Assembly: GCA_017521125.1 (NCBI GenBank)
Contig: JAFXDV010000013.1
Span: forward strand, 1-64,000
Reading direction: 5' to 3'
DNA length: 64,000 nt
Source: Clostridia bacterium
GTDB taxonomy: Bacteria > Bacillota > Clostridia > Oscillospirales > Acutalibacteraceae
Shown: positions 49,792 to 60,461 of the stretch, piece by piece
Position numbering within the stretch: the stretch's first letter is position 1
Layout: every line of letters begins with the position of its first letter
The notes under the pieces: generated by a model
What the model was told of the DNA's origin: nothing
Database searches by the model: none
What the model saw: the letters and a program-made list of their open reading frames with translations, nothing else
Program-made: the position numbers and the translations under genes

Positions 49792-52700
49792 ATGGCAAAA
49801 AGAACAGATTTAAAAAAGATACTTATAATCGGCTCAGGTCCAATAGTTATCGGACAGGCAGCTGAATTTGACTATGCAGGAACACAAGCCTGCCTCGCAC
49901 TGAAAGAGGAGGGCTACGAGGTTGTACTTGTAAACTCTAACCCTGCAACCATTATGACAGATACCACAATTGCGGATAAGGTTTATATGGAACCTTTGAC
50001 CCTTGAATACGTTGCTAAAATTCTCCGCTATGAAAGACCTGACGCAATAGTTCCCGGTATCGGTGGACAAACAGGACTTAACCTTGCTATGCAACTTGAG
50101 AAAAAGGGTATTCTAAAAGAGTGCGGCGTTCAGCTTCTTGGTACAAGTAGTGAAAGTATTGAAAGAGCAGAGGACAGAGAACTCTTTAAAGAGCTTTGCG
50201 AATCAATTGGAGAGCCTGTAATCCCATCTGAAATTACATATTCCTTAGATGAGGCAAAAATTGCCGCAGAAAGAATTGGCTACCCTGTAGTTTTAAGACC
50301 TGCCTTTACCCTTGGCGGTACAGGCGGCGGTTTCGCATACAACGAAGAAGAGCTTATAGAAATCGGTACCAACGCATTTAAGCTTTCTCCTGTACATCAG
50401 GTTTTAATTGAAAAGAGCGTTAAGGGATATAAGGAAATTGAGTTCGAGGTTATGCGTGACTCTAACGACCACGCTATAACCATCTGCGGTATGGAAAATA
50501 TCGATCCTGTAGGTGTTCATACCGGCGACTCATTGGTTGTTGCACCTATTATGACTCTATCTGACCACGACCTTAAAATGCTTAATGATAGCGCAATTAA
50601 GATTATCAGAGAGCTTAAAATCGAGGGTGGATGCAACGTTCAGTTCGCTCTTAATCCTCATTCATCTGAGTATTATCTCATTGAGGTAAACCCAAGAGTT
50701 TCACGTTCTTCTGCACTTGCTTCAAAAGCAAGTGGATACCCAATAGCAAGAGTTACAGCTAAAATTGCAGTAGGTATGTCACTTGAAGAGATAAAAATCG
50801 CTAATACAAACGCTGCATTTGAGCCTAAACTTGACTATGTTATTGCTAAACTTCCTCGTTTCCCCTTTGATAAGTTTACCACAGCGTCCAATCTTCTCGG
50901 CACACAAATGAAGGCTACCGGCGAGGTTATGGGAATCGGATCTACACTTGAAGAGTGTCTCCTTAAAGGTATACGCTCTCTAGAGGTTGGTGTAAACCAC
51001 CTCTATCATCACAAGTTCGATAATATGAGTGATGCCGATATTCTCGATTATATTAAGGAGTTCCGTGATGATAATATCTTTGCAATCGCTGAAGTTCTTT
51101 ATCGTGGAGCAACTGTTGAGCAAATACACGAAATCACTAAGATTACCCCATTCTTCTTGGAGGCAATCAAGAGAATTATAGATATGGAAGAAACCCTAAA
51201 GCAGAACCCCTTTAATCTTGACACCTTAAAGGCGGCAAAAAAGATGGGCTTCTCAGATAAGTATGTGGCAAGAATGTGGAATTGCGATGAGCTTAAGGTT
51301 TTCGATTTCCGCAAAGAAAACAACCTCTTCCCGGTATTCAGAATGGTTGATACATGCCACACAGGAGCGTATATCCCTTATTTCTACTCATCCTACACAG
51401 GAGAAAACACATCGATTCTCACAAACAAAAAGAAGATTGTTGTACTTGGCGCAGGTCCTATCCGTATCGGTCAGGGTGTTGAATTTGACTACTCTACCGT
51501 TCACGCAGTATCAACTATCAAAAAATCAGGCTATGAAGCAATCATAATTAACAATAATCCTGAAACAGTTTCCACCGACTATACTACCGCAGATAAGCTC
51601 TATTTTGAGCCACTTACTCCAGAGGATGTTATGAACATCATCGAGTTTGAAAAGCCTGAGGGCGTAATAGCATCTCTTGGCGGTCAAACTGCAATTAACC
51701 TTGCAGAGCCTCTTATGAAAAGAGGAGTAAAAATTATCGGTACCGACTGTGCCGCTATCGAACGTGCGGAAAACAGAGATTCTTTTGAAAAAATACTTAA
51801 AGAACTTAACATTCCTCAACCTCAGGGTAAAGCAGTTACCGCTATTGAGGACGGCGTAAAAGCAGCCGCAGAAATCGGCTATCCTGTGTTAGTTAGACCA
51901 AGTTTCGTATTAGGTGGTCGTGCAATGCAAATAGTTGGTAACGAAGAGCAGCTACGTCAATATCTTAAGACTGCCGTTGAAATCGACGAGGATAAGCCTG
52001 TTTTAGTAGATAAATACATCATAGGCAAAGAGGTAGAGGTTGACGCTATCTGCGATGGTGCAAACGTATTCGTTCCCGGTATTATGGAACTTGTTGAACG
52101 TACAGGTATCCACAGCGGCGACTCCATAAGCGTTTACCCACCATTCACTATTTCTGATAAAGTTAAGGGCACAATTTTGCAGTATGCTAAAAAGTTAGGC
52201 CTTGGAATTGGTATTGTGGGACTATATAACATTCAGTTTATCGTTGATAAAAATGATGATGTATACATTATCGAGGTTAACCCACGTTCTTCAAGAACTG
52301 TACCATTCCTTTCCAAAGCCACCGGTTATAGCCTTGCTGATATAGCTACCGAGGTAATACTTGGAAAATCTTTACCTGAGCAGGGAATATTCGGAATTTA
52401 CCCTGAAGAGAAAAAACGTTGGTACGTAAAGGTTCCTGTTTTCTCCTTTAGCAAAATCAGAGGCCTTGATGCTTATCTCTCACCTGAAATGAAATCAACA
52501 GGAGAGGCCATCGGCTACGATGATAAGCTTAACCGTGCAATGTATAAAGCTTTACAGGCATCAGGAATGAAACTTCAAAATTACGGAACTGTTTTCGTAA
52601 CAGTAGCCGATAACGACAAGGAAGAAACTCTGCCTTTAATTAAGCGTTTCTATGCTTTGGGCTTTAATATTCAAGCGACACAAGGCACAGGAGAATTCTT

Positions 52701-52968
52701 AAAGAAAAACGGTGTTAGAACACATATTTTAAGCAAAATCAGTGAAAATAGTGAGGAAATTCCTGACGCTATCCGTCAAGGTCATATTGCTTATATTATC
52801 AACACAAGTGACGTTAGCGGATGCACAAGCACCGTAAGAGATGGTCAGGAAATCAGAAAACTCGCTACCGAAAACAATGTTAATATCTTTACCTCTCTCG
52901 ACACAGTAAAAACCTTGCTTGACGTTTTAGAGGAAACCACATATTGCATATCAACTATCGATGCATAA
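49792..52968 (+). CDS. carB: Carbamoyl-phosphate synthase large subunit
   Basis: A 1058-residue protein of full length. The two ATP-grasp halves are visible (LIIGSGPIVIGQAAEFDYAG and the second-half VLGAGPIRIGQGVEFDYST), with lids TLGGTGGGFA and PSFVLGGRAMQIV, and a C-terminal MGS-like allosteric domain. It makes carbamoyl phosphate from bicarbonate, ATP and ammonia delivered by the CarA subunit. carA, usually adjacent, is not in this operon or window. Confidence 0.96.
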   Translation: MAKRTDLKKILIIGSGPIVIGQAAEFDYAGTQACLALKEEGYEVVLVNSNPATIMTDTTIADKVYMEPLTLEYVAKILRYERPDAIVPGIGGQTGLNLAMQLEKKGILKECGVQLLGTSSESIERAEDRELFKELCESIGEPVIPSEITYSLDEAKIAAERIGYPVVLRPAFTLGGTGGGFAYNEEELIEIGTNAFKLSPVHQVLIEKSVKGYKEIEFEVMRDSNDHAITICGMENIDPVGVHTGDSLVVAPIMTLSDHDLKMLNDSAIKIIRELKIEGGCNVQFALNPHSSEYYLIEVNPRVSRSSALASKASGYPIARVTAKIAVGMSLEEIKIANTNAAFEPKLDYVIAKLPRFPFDKFTTASNLLGTQMKATGEVMGIGSTLEECLLKGIRSLEVGVNHLYHHKFDNMSDADILDYIKEFRDDNIFAIAEVLYRGATVEQIHEITKITPFFLEAIKRIIDMEETLKQNPFNLDTLKAAKKMGFSDKYVARMWNCDELKVFDFRKENNLFPVFRMVDTCHTGAYIPYFYSSYTGENTSILTNKKKIVVLGAGPIRIGQGVEFDYSTVHAVSTIKKSGYEAIIINNNPETVSTDYTTADKLYFEPLTPEDVMNIIEFEKPEGVIASLGGQTAINLAEPLMKRGVKIIGTDCAAIERAENRDSFEKILKELNIPQPQGKAVTAIEDGVKAAAEIGYPVLVRPSFVLGGRAMQIVGNEEQLRQYLKTAVEIDEDKPVLVDKYIIGKEVEVDAICDGANVFVPGIMELVERTGIHSGDSISVYPPFTISDKVKGTILQYAKKLGLGIGIVGLYNIQFIVDKNDDVYIIEVNPRSSRTVPFLSKATGYSLADIATEVILGKSLPEQGIFGIYPEEKKRWYVKVPVFSFSKIRGLDAYLSPEMKSTGEAIGYDDKLNRAMYKALQASGMKLQNYGTVFVTVADNDKEETLPLIKRFYALGFNIQATQGTGEFLKKNGVRTHILSKISENSEEIPDAIRQGHIAYIINTSDVSGCTSTVRDGQEIRKLATENNVNIFTSLDTVKTLLDVLEETTYCISTIDA

Positions 52969-52977
52969 GGTGACAAA

Positions 52978-53709
52978 ATGAAACAACTTAAATTCAAAAT
53001 TTTATCTAATGTACAAATTGCCGACAAGGTGTATAAAATGACCCTTTCGGGTGATACAACCGACATAAAATGCGGACAGTTTGTAAATATTCAGATAGAC
53101 GGTGCATACCTAAGAAGACCTATTTCGGTTTGCGACCTGGAACAAGGTGTTTTAACCATAATTTATAAAGCGGTAGGAAAAGGAACCGAAATTATGGCTA
53201 ATCTTGATAAGGGAACTGTTCTTGATGTTTTGACAGGGCTTGGTAACGGCTACGATATCGCACAAAGTGGAGATAAACCTCTACTTATCGGCGGCGGAGT
53301 AGGTGTGCCCCCAATGTATCTTTTAGCAAAAGAACTTGTAAACGAAGGTAAAAAAGTTACAGTAATTTTAGGCTTTAACACAAAAACCGACGCCTTTTAT
53401 ATGGAAGAGTTCGAAAACTTAGGAGCAAAGGTTTTTGTCTCGACAGTAGACGGAACCCTTGGTGTTAAAGGCTTCGTAACCGATGCATTAAAGGAAATCG
53501 CCGACTATACATATTTTTACACTTGTGGCCCTGAACCAATGCTTAAAGCGGTATACAACGCTACCGCTACAAGCGGACAGTTCAGTTTTGAAGAAAGAAT
53601 GGGTTGCGGCTTCGGTGCTTGTATGGGTTGCAGCTGCAAAACAAAATATGGCAATAAGCGTATCTGTAAAGATGGCCCTGTGCTCGTAAAGGAGGAAATT
53701 ATATGGTAG
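52978..53709 (+). CDS. pyrK: Dihydroorotate dehydrogenase electron-transfer subunit
   Basis: A 243-residue ferredoxin-reductase-type protein. RRPISVCD binds FAD, GGGVGVPPMYLLAKEL binds NAD, and the C-terminal GCGFGACMGCSCKTK with a later cysteine holds the 2Fe-2S cluster. It works with PyrD B-type to pass electrons to NAD. Its end overlaps pyrD by 7 bases. Confidence 0.95.
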   Translation: MKQLKFKILSNVQIADKVYKMTLSGDTTDIKCGQFVNIQIDGAYLRRPISVCDLEQGVLTIIYKAVGKGTEIMANLDKGTVLDVLTGLGNGYDIAQSGDKPLLIGGGVGVPPMYLLAKELVNEGKKVTVILGFNTKTDAFYMEEFENLGAKVFVSTVDGTLGVKGFVTDALKEIADYTYFYTCGPEPMLKAVYNATATSGQFSFEERMGCGFGACMGCSCKTKYGNKRICKDGPVLVKEEIIW

Positions 53710-54614
53710 ACACTAAAGTAACTTTAAGTGGTATTGAGCTTGATAACCCTATAATTCCCGCCTCAGGCACCTTCGGTTTCGGTTATGAGTTTGCTGAACT
53801 ATATGATATAAATGTGCTTGGCACCTTCTCGTTTAAGGGCACAACCAAGGATGCTCGTTTTGGTAACCCTACACCGAGAATTGCCGAATGTGAATCAGGT
53901 TTAATAAACTCTGTAGGACTTCAAAACCCCGGAGTTGAAAAGGTAAAAGCGCAGGAGCTTCCAAAACTGAAAAAATGTTTTTCAAAGCCTGTTATGGCAA
54001 ATGTTAGCGGTTTCTCGGTTGAGGACTATGCCTACACCTGCCAAATGCTAAACGATGAGGAACAAATCGGTTGGTTTGAGGTTAATATCTCTTGCCCCAA
54101 TGTTCACGGAGGAGGACTTGCTTTCGGAACAAGCGCAAAAAATGCCGAGCTTGTAACCAAAGCCGTAAAGGCGGTTACAAATAAGCCTGTTTATATAAAG
54201 CTTTCTCCTAACGTTACCGACATTACCGAGATAGCAAAGGCTTGCGAGGCAGCAGGAGCAGACGGAATAAGCCTTATAAATACTCTTCTTGGTATGAGAA
54301 TTGATTTAAAGACTAAAAAGCCGGTTGTAGCCAATAAAATGGGAGGCTTTTCAGGTCCCGCCATTTTCCCCGTAGCACTCAGAATGGTTTATCAGTGCTA
54401 TGAGGCGGTTAAAATTCCAATTATCGGAATGGGCGGCGTATCAACTGCCGAGGACGTAGTTGAAATGATGCTTGCAGGCGCCACCGCAGTAGAGGTAGGA
54501 GCCGCAAACCTTGTTAACCCCTTTGCTTCAAAGGAAATTATCGAAGATTTGCCAAGAGTAATGGAAAAATATAAAATATCAAGTCTTAAAGACATAATAG
54601 GAGGAGCGCACTAA
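53703..54614 (+). CDS. pyrD: Dihydroorotate dehydrogenase (B type, catalytic)
   Basis: A 303-residue TIM-barrel flavoenzyme. [13 protein letters not shown] at the start, [19 protein letters not shown] with the active-site cysteine, and [19 protein letters not shown] for the FMN phosphate. NAD-linked 1B class, matching the presence of pyrK. Its last base is the first base of the pyrF ATG. Confidence 0.96.
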   Translation: MVDTKVTLSGIELDNPIIPASGTFGFGYEFAELYDINVLGTFSFKGTTKDARFGNPTPRIAECESGLINSVGLQNPGVEKVKAQELPKLKKCFSKPVMANVSGFSVEDYAYTCQMLNDEEQIGWFEVNISCPNVHGGGLAFGTSAKNAELVTKAVKAVTNKPVYIKLSPNVTDITEIAKACEAAGADGISLINTLLGMRIDLKTKKPVVANKMGGFSGPAIFPVALRMVYQCYEAVKIPIIGMGGVSTAEDVVEMMLAGATAVEVGAANLVNPFASKEIIEDLPRVMEKYKISSLKDIIGGAH

Positions 54615-55312
54615 TGGGAAAGGACGTAATTATTGCTTGTGATTTCAGTTCGAAAGAGGCTTGTCTTAGCTTTCTTGATAAATTCACTGAAAGAAAGCCT
54701 TATGTTAAAATCGGTATGGAACTTTTTTATGCCGCAGGTCCTGAAATTGTAAAAGAAATTAAAAAGAGAGGACACAAAATATTCCTTGATTTAAAACTTC
54801 ACGATATACCAAATACCGTTAAAAAATCAATGTCAGTACTATCTGGCCTTGATGTTGATATGACCAATCTCCATGCCGCAGGCACAATTTCTATGATGGA
54901 AGCGGCCTTAGAGGGACTAACCCGTGAGGATGGCACAAGACCACTCCTTATTGCAGTAACTCAGCTTACAAGTACCGATCAGGAGAGAATGGAAAATGAC
55001 CTTCTCATAAAGGAACCTATTGATAAGGTTGTAATGCATTATGCATCTAATGCTGCAAAGGCGGGTCTCGACGGAGTAGTTTGCTCTCCATTAGAGGCTC
55101 AAAAGGTTCACGAAACCTGTGGAGAAAAGTTTTTAACCGTAACACCCGGTGTGCGTTTTGCAGATGGCGATAAGGGAGACCAAAAGCGTGTTATGACACC
55201 TGAGCAGGCAAAGAAAATCGGCTCTGACTATATCGTAGTAGGCCGTCCTATTACTGCCGCCGAGGACCCTGTTGCTGCATACAACCGTTGCGTTAGCGAA
55301 TTTGTAGATTAG
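54614..55312 (+). CDS. pyrF: Orotidine 5'-phosphate decarboxylase
   Basis: A 232-residue TIM-barrel enzyme. The catalytic [10 protein letters not shown] (Asp-Lys-x-x-Asp, about 59-68) and the C-terminal phosphate loop IVVGRPIT are both intact. Converts OMP into UMP. The B. subtilis-like short form, not the 270-residue type 2 class. Confidence 0.96.
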   Translation: MGKDVIIACDFSSKEACLSFLDKFTERKPYVKIGMELFYAAGPEIVKEIKKRGHKIFLDLKLHDIPNTVKKSMSVLSGLDVDMTNLHAAGTISMMEAALEGLTREDGTRPLLIAVTQLTSTDQERMENDLLIKEPIDKVVMHYASNAAKAGLDGVVCSPLEAQKVHETCGEKFLTVTPGVRFADGDKGDQKRVMTPEQAKKIGSDYIVVGRPITAAEDPVAAYNRCVSEFVD

Positions 55313-55322
55313 GAGAGAGAAT

Positions 55323-55979
55323 ATGTTAGCCTATAAAAGAGAATTTATTAAATTTTTAGAGGATGCAGGAGTTTTAAAGTTTGGAGATTTTACCGCTAAA
55401 TCAGGCAGAAAAATTCCATATTTCATAAACGCCGGAGATATTAAAACAGGCGAGCAGATTTCAAAACTCGGTGAGTTTTATTCTAAAGCCTATAAGGAGA
55501 AGTTAGGGGAGAAGAAAGCCGTTTTATACGGCCCTGCATATAAGGGTATTCCCATTGCTGTATCTGTAGCAGTAGCGTTAGCAAAAGAGGGGCTTGACGT
55601 TCCTTTCTTCTTTAACCGTAAGGAAGAAAAGGACCACGGAGAAGGCGGAGTTTTCGTAGGATATAAGCCACAGGATGGCGAGGAAATCGTAATCGTTGAG
55701 GATGTTGTAACCGCAGGTACCGCTATCAGAGAAAGTATGGCAATTCTTTCTTCTTTAAAAGGCACAAAGGTTGCCGCTACCTTCGTTATGGTTGACCGTA
55801 AGGAAAAAGGCCAAACCGAAAAATCTGCTATTGCAGAGGTTGGCGATGAATATGGTTTCCCGGTATATTCAGTAGTTGACGTGTACGATATTATTGAGTA
55901 TTTAGAAGAAGATGAGAATAACAAAGAAAACGTTGAAAGAATAAAGAAATATCTTGAAATTTACGGTGCAAAGGAATAG
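55323..55979 (+). CDS. pyrE: Orotate phosphoribosyltransferase
   Basis: A 218-residue type I phosphoribosyltransferase. [19 protein letters not shown] lies at the N-terminus, [15 protein letters not shown] is the flexible catalytic loop and [13 protein letters not shown] the PRPP-binding site. Joins orotate with PRPP. AGGAGAGA upstream. Confidence 0.96.
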   Translation: MLAYKREFIKFLEDAGVLKFGDFTAKSGRKIPYFINAGDIKTGEQISKLGEFYSKAYKEKLGEKKAVLYGPAYKGIPIAVSVAVALAKEGLDVPFFFNRKEEKDHGEGGVFVGYKPQDGEEIVIVEDVVTAGTAIRESMAILSSLKGTKVAATFVMVDRKEKGQTEKSAIAEVGDEYGFPVYSVVDVYDIIEYLEEDENNKENVERIKKYLEIYGAKE

Positions 55980-55983
55980 AAAA

Positions 55984-56898
55984 ATGAAAAGTTTGATTGA
56001 TATACTCGACCTTTCAGTAAACGAAATTGACAACCTTATAGATACCGCAAACGACATTATAGCAAACCCTGAAAAATATGCTCATAAATGTCAGGGCAAA
56101 AAACTTGCAACCCTATTTTTTGAGCCATCAACCCGTACACGCCTTTCTTTCGAGGCGGCAATGTACGAACTTGGCGGAAACGTGTTAGGCTTTTCCGAGG
56201 CTCAAAGTTCTTCTTCATCAAAGGGCGAAAGCGTAGCAGATACCGTAAAGGTAGTAGGCTACTATGCCGACATTATAGCTATGCGCCACCCAAAAGAAGG
56301 CGCACCCTTGGTTGCAAGCTATAATGCAGGTGTTCCTGTAATCAATGCGGGAGACGGTGGACATAATCACCCTACTCAGACACTTACCGACCTTCTCACT
56401 ATTAAAAGAGAAAAGGGTCGTCTTGACAACCTGACAGTTGGCTTTTGCGGAGACCTTAAATTTGGAAGAACAGTTCATTCACTTATAGGTGCTCTCTCAC
56501 GCTACGAAAATGTAAAAATCGTTCTTGTATCTCCAAAGGAACTTACCGTTCCGGAGTATATAAAGAAAGAGGTTTTAGAGGCTAAAAATATTGAATTCAT
56601 CGAGACTACCGATTTAGAATCTGCTATGCCAGACCTTGATATACTCTATATGACCAGAGTACAGCGTGAAAGATTTTTCAACGAGCAGGATTATATAAGA
56701 CTAAAGGACAGTTATATTTTAACTCCTGAAAAGCTTGAAATCGCTAAAAATGATTTATGCATACTTCATCCGCTACCTCGTGTTAACGAAATTAAAGTAG
56801 CGGTGGATAAAGATAGCCGAGCTAAGTACTTTGAACAGGCTAAAAACGGCAAATATATCCGTATGGCACTTATATTAAAACTATTGGAGGTGGAGTAA
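55984..56898 (+). CDS. pyrB: Aspartate carbamoyltransferase catalytic subunit
   Basis: A 304-residue transcarbamoylase. [15 protein letters not shown] binds carbamoyl phosphate, [18 protein letters not shown] the second motif, and LHPLPRV the C-terminal one. The ATG at 55984 fits AAAGGAATAG ahead of it; a longer frame starts inside pyrE. pyrI begins immediately after the stop. Confidence 0.96.
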   Translation: MKSLIDILDLSVNEIDNLIDTANDIIANPEKYAHKCQGKKLATLFFEPSTRTRLSFEAAMYELGGNVLGFSEAQSSSSSKGESVADTVKVVGYYADIIAMRHPKEGAPLVASYNAGVPVINAGDGGHNHPTQTLTDLLTIKREKGRLDNLTVGFCGDLKFGRTVHSLIGALSRYENVKIVLVSPKELTVPEYIKKEVLEAKNIEFIETTDLESAMPDLDILYMTRVQRERFFNEQDYIRLKDSYILTPEKLEIAKNDLCILHPLPRVNEIKVAVDKDSRAKYFEQAKNGKYIRMALILKLLEVE

Positions 56899-57315
56899 AT
56901 GATTGTTAACCCTATCGAAAATGGTATAGTTCTCGACCATATCAAAGCAGGAAACGGTATGGAGCTTTATAAGGCTTTAAATCTTGATAAATTAGGATCT
57001 ACCGTTGCTCTCATTATCAATGCCGACAGTAGAAAAATGGGCAAAAAGGATATTATTAAAATTGATGAGGTTATAGACCTTAATTTTGATATCTTAGGAT
57101 ATATTGATCCTGACGTAACAGTGAACGTTATTAAAAACGGAAAAAATGAGAAGTTAGCAAAAATTGAGCCACCACAGACTGTTACAAATCTTATACATTG
57201 TAAAAACCCAAGATGTATAACCTCCACCGAACAAGAACTAGACCACGTATTTAAACTCACCGATAGAGAAAATATGGTCTATCGTTGTATCTACTGCGAA
57301 ACAAAAGCAAAATAA
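56899..57315 (+). CDS. pyrI: Aspartate carbamoyltransferase regulatory subunit
   Basis: A 138-residue protein, slightly short of the E. coli form. The N-terminal domain binds nucleotides (allosteric), and CKNPRC with YRCIYCE at the C-terminus are the four zinc ligands that contact the catalytic subunit. It implies that the ATCase here is the multimeric, nucleotide-regulated form. Last gene of the operon. Confidence 0.94.
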   Translation: MIVNPIENGIVLDHIKAGNGMELYKALNLDKLGSTVALIINADSRKMGKKDIIKIDEVIDLNFDILGYIDPDVTVNVIKNGKNEKLAKIEPPQTVTNLIHCKNPRCITSTEQELDHVFKLTDRENMVYRCIYCETKAK

Positions 57316-57379
57316 AAAACACTGCCTCCTAAAAGAGGTGTAGCGAACGTCTTAACTTTTTGGAAAGGTGTTTATATTT

Positions 57380-58351
57380 ATGAGTATAAATCCTGTAGTA
57401 ATTAATCTAATAATTTGGCTGCCATTTGTGTTGGTTATATTGCCCGCAATTATAAAATGGTGTATTAGAGGATATAAAGATGGTCTGGTGCAAGCACTTT
57501 TGGGTTTGTCCGCAACTATTATTGCCGGCATCGCAAGTATATTTTTTGCGAATTTACTTGCTACCATATTCGCACCGGTTGTTAAGGGTTGGATAGGCAG
57601 CGTCGATGCTAAAGGTATGGTTGCATTTATTATAGGTGATGGCCTTCGTGCCGAATTATCACTTCTTTTATATTCTGTTATAATTAGTTTTTTACCAAAT
57701 CTGTTAAAATGGATCTATAAAAAATATTTATCTCACATAAAAGAAAAAAGTGATAAAAAGGTAATGAAGTTTGCAGGACTTGGAGTTTCTCTGGTGGACT
57801 GTGTTGTGTTTGCATTGCTTTTCACTATACCTATTTATGGTTCACTTGCTATTTATTCGCCGGCAATTAAAAATATTATCGGTGGTAATAACTTTATAGT
57901 TGAGACTGTTTTAAAAGAGGAACAAAAAGCTAATGCTTTGGATACTATTGATGTTATTAATACACATCCGCTCGTTGTAGTTGCTTCCACAAAGATGTCT
58001 AGAAGCCTTTATGGTAGTTTGTCTAAAAACAGTATTGGAAAGGAACATACAACAATTGAAGATAATGTGAATGCTATTTCTGATGTTATAGCAGTTGTGC
58101 AGAAGATTGCTGAAAATCCGGAGACAATTACCGAGGAAGATTTAAATAAAATAATTGATGTTATATCCAACAATCCCGGTATGGTCACATTCTTTAGCAC
58201 CTCAGGTGGTCAAGAATTGATTGATAATTTGAAACAAACCCTTGATAATAGCGATATGCCAAAAGAAGGTAAGAAAAAGATATGCGCTATTATAAATGAA
58301 ATTGAAGAAAAAGTAAATTCTGCTAATGACACACAGGAAAATGCTAACTAA
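57380..58351 (+). CDS. CvpA-like membrane protein
   Basis: A 323-residue protein with four to five hydrophobic segments in the first ~190 residues and a polar helical tail. The RGYKDGLVQALLGLSATIIAGIAS pattern resembles the CvpA/colicin V production family. The ATG at 57380 is 9 bases after GGAAAGGTG; a GTG at 57368 overlaps that site and is not favoured. Role unknown; possibly linked to cell envelope. A terminator follows. Confidence 0.65.
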   Translation: MSINPVVINLIIWLPFVLVILPAIIKWCIRGYKDGLVQALLGLSATIIAGIASIFFANLLATIFAPVVKGWIGSVDAKGMVAFIIGDGLRAELSLLLYSVIISFLPNLLKWIYKKYLSHIKEKSDKKVMKFAGLGVSLVDCVVFALLFTIPIYGSLAIYSPAIKNIIGGNNFIVETVLKEEQKANALDTIDVINTHPLVVVASTKMSRSLYGSLSKNSIGKEHTTIEDNVNAISDVIAVVQKIAENPETITEEDLNKIIDVISNNPGMVTFFSTSGGQELIDNLKQTLDNSDMPKEGKKKICAIINEIEEKVNSANDTQENAN

Positions 58352-58355
58352 AAGG

Positions 58356-58386
58356 AAATCCCCCCGTTGTACGGGGGGATTTTTAT
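58356..58386. terminator. Strong two-way terminator
   Basis: AAATCCCCCCGT/ACGGGGGGATTT stem with a 3-nt loop and T runs, between convergent genes. Confidence 0.92.
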
Positions 58387-58405
58387 TATTTATAAACTGT
58401 GAAAA

Positions 58406-59350
58406 CTAATATTTTAAATATGTTTTTTTAGCAAGGTACTTATCAATTAACTTCTGTATTCCTTCCATGTCGCTTTGAGAATCAAAAATCTCTGCGAAAT
58501 TTGTGGTTGCTTTTTTGTAGGTGTAGTAGGTAGACCTAAAACGAAGGAAATTAAAGTAAGGATGGATAGATGAATCGTTACAGAAAGAATAATCTTGACC
58601 AACAGCCGACTCACCGGTAATAGCACAATAGGTCATAAGTGCTGTAATGTAGCCTGTGAGAATGTTTGGATGGTATCCGTCTTCTTTGCTCTTGCAAACA
58701 ATGAATGAGTTCTTATTATATTCTTGAGTGGCGTTTGGAACCTTTACGTTGCCGTTTATAAGGTCATAAACCAATTTGCCCCAATCAACTATGGTTACTC
58801 CTTTTTTCTCAAGTTCTTTGACTTGGGGAATCCATACGGCTCCTTTTGTGTGGGCTTGTTCGTGTACTAAGAAAACAAATTTAACGTCTGGGTTAGCTTC
58901 TCTGAAAAAGTTCATAACCAATTCGCATTTTTCTAAGAAATCAGTGCTGTTATTTGCGAGAGAACCTTGTTGCATAACAACGTAATCAAAATTCTTATCA
59001 ACAATATCATCCTTATGAATAACGCCGTCGCAACCACGATTAGCTTTACATACTTCAAAAAGAGAAGAAAGGTCGTGTCCACCATAGCACCAGTTGGTAA
59101 CTGAAACCTCTGCGCCATTTTTCTTACAAATCTGATAGAAATAACCTTGGTCGTTACTTCTTTCTTCTTGAGATTGAATTGTCTGATCTTTTTTAATTAC
59201 AACGTTACCGTAATGAGTAAAAGAGTTGCCGATAAACATTATCTTTTTTCCATCAAGTGAAACAGGTTCTTTATTGGTCTTAGCAGAACAACCTGTAAAT
59301 GTGGCCATAATTATTAAAATGACCAATAATAGAGATAATAATTTTTTCAT
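58406..59350 (-). CDS. Lipoprotein with SGNH-hydrolase-like fold
   Basis: A 314-residue protein. A lipoprotein signal (residues 1-20) ends in the lipobox FTGC. IMFIGNSFTHYGN is a block I-like serine motif, and near the C-terminal third DGYHPNILTGYI supplies the D-x-x-H pair, so a hydrolase triad is plausible; the domain resembles DUF4886-type SGNH proteins. It would be anchored outside the membrane. Substrate unknown, perhaps an esterified surface polymer. Confidence 0.75.
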   Translation of the reverse strand: MKKLLSLLLVILIIMATFTGCSAKTNKEPVSLDGKKIMFIGNSFTHYGNVVIKKDQTIQSQEERSNDQGYFYQICKKNGAEVSVTNWCYGGHDLSSLFEVCKANRGCDGVIHKDDIVDKNFDYVVMQQGSLANNSTDFLEKCELVMNFFREANPDVKFVFLVHEQAHTKGAVWIPQVKELEKKGVTIVDWGKLVYDLINGNVKVPNATQEYNKNSFIVCKSKEDGYHPNILTGYITALMTYCAITGESAVGQDYSFCNDSSIHPYFNFLRFRSTYYTYKKATTNFAEIFDSQSDMEGIQKLIDKYLAKKTYLKY

Positions 59351-59444
59351 TAATTTTTTCGCCTTTCATATAATTTATAAAAGTACATAGGAAACAAAGC
59401 CCTGACTAGTGATAGTCAGGGGTTGTTATAGACATATGAACTAA

Positions 59445-60443
59445 TTATTTTGCGTTTTCTTCAACAGCAACTGCACAAGCAACAGTCATACCAACCATTG
59501 GGTTGTTACCTGCGCCGATAAGTCCCATCATCTCAACGTGAGCAGGAACAGAAGAAGAACCTGCAAACTGAGCATCACCATGCATACGGCCCATAGTGTC
59601 GGTCATACCGTAAGAAGCAGGACCTGCAGCCATATTGTCAGGATGTAAGGTACGGCCTGTACCACCGCCTGAAGCAACAGAGAAGTAGTTTACACCATTC
59701 TCATTACACCACTTTTTGTAGGTGCCTGCAACAGGATGTTGGAAGCGAGTTGGGTTGGTGGAGTTACCGGTAATAGAAACGCCAACCTTTTCAAGTCTCA
59801 TAATAGCAACACCCTCAGGAACGTTGTCACTACCATAGCACTTAACATCGGCACGAGGACCCTTTGAGAAAGCTTTCTCAGAAATAACCTTAACTTCCTC
59901 TGCATATGGGTCGAATTCGGTCTCTACATAAGTAAAGCCGTTGATTCTTGAAATAATGTAAGCGGCATCCTTTCCAAGACCGTTAAGGATAACACGGAGA
60001 GGCTGAGTTCTAACCTTGTTAGCGTTAAGAGCAATCTTAATAGCACCCTCAGCTGCAGCGAAAGACTCGTGACCTGCGAGGAAGCAGAAGCACTCGGTCT
60101 CTTCGCTTAAAAGCATTTTACCAAGGTTGCCATGTCCTAAGCCAACCTTGCGGTTTTCTGCAACAGAGCCTGGGATACAGAAAGCCTGAAGACCGATACC
60201 GATAGCGGCAGCAGCGTCAGCAGCCTTTTTGCAGCCCTTCTTAATAGCGATAGCGCAACCTACTGTGTAAGCCCACTTTGCATTCTCAAAGCAGATAGGT
60301 TGAGTTTCTTCAACAATTTTGTAAGGGTCGATACCATAAGCATCACAAATGTCCTTACATTCATCAATAGAGTTAATTCCATATTCCTTAAGAGTAGCAA
60401 GAATTTTTGCTTCTCTTCTTTCATAACCTTCAAATTTAGCCAT
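59445..60443 (-). CDS. GGGtGRT protein
   Basis: A 332-residue protein containing VASGGGTGRTLHPDNMAAGP, the signature for which this uncharacterised clostridial family is named. GEDTE-like catalytic residues are not recognisable. Many conserved glycines and cysteines are present. It lies 18 bases after the scaffold-like gene, its constant partner in many Clostridia and some archaea. The pair's function is unknown; an Fe-S or redox role is inferred from the partner. Confidence 0.9.
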   Translation of the reverse strand: MAKFEGYERREAKILATLKEYGINSIDECKDICDAYGIDPYKIVEETQPICFENAKWAYTVGCAIAIKKGCKKAADAAAAIGIGLQAFCIPGSVAENRKVGLGHGNLGKMLLSEETECFCFLAGHESFAAAEGAIKIALNANKVRTQPLRVILNGLGKDAAYIISRINGFTYVETEFDPYAEEVKVISEKAFSKGPRADVKCYGSDNVPEGVAIMRLEKVGVSITGNSTNPTRFQHPVAGTYKKWCNENGVNYFSVASGGGTGRTLHPDNMAAGPASYGMTDTMGRMHGDAQFAGSSSVPAHVEMMGLIGAGNNPMVGMTVACAVAVEENAK

Positions 60444-60461
60444 TGTACATTACCTCCTTAA

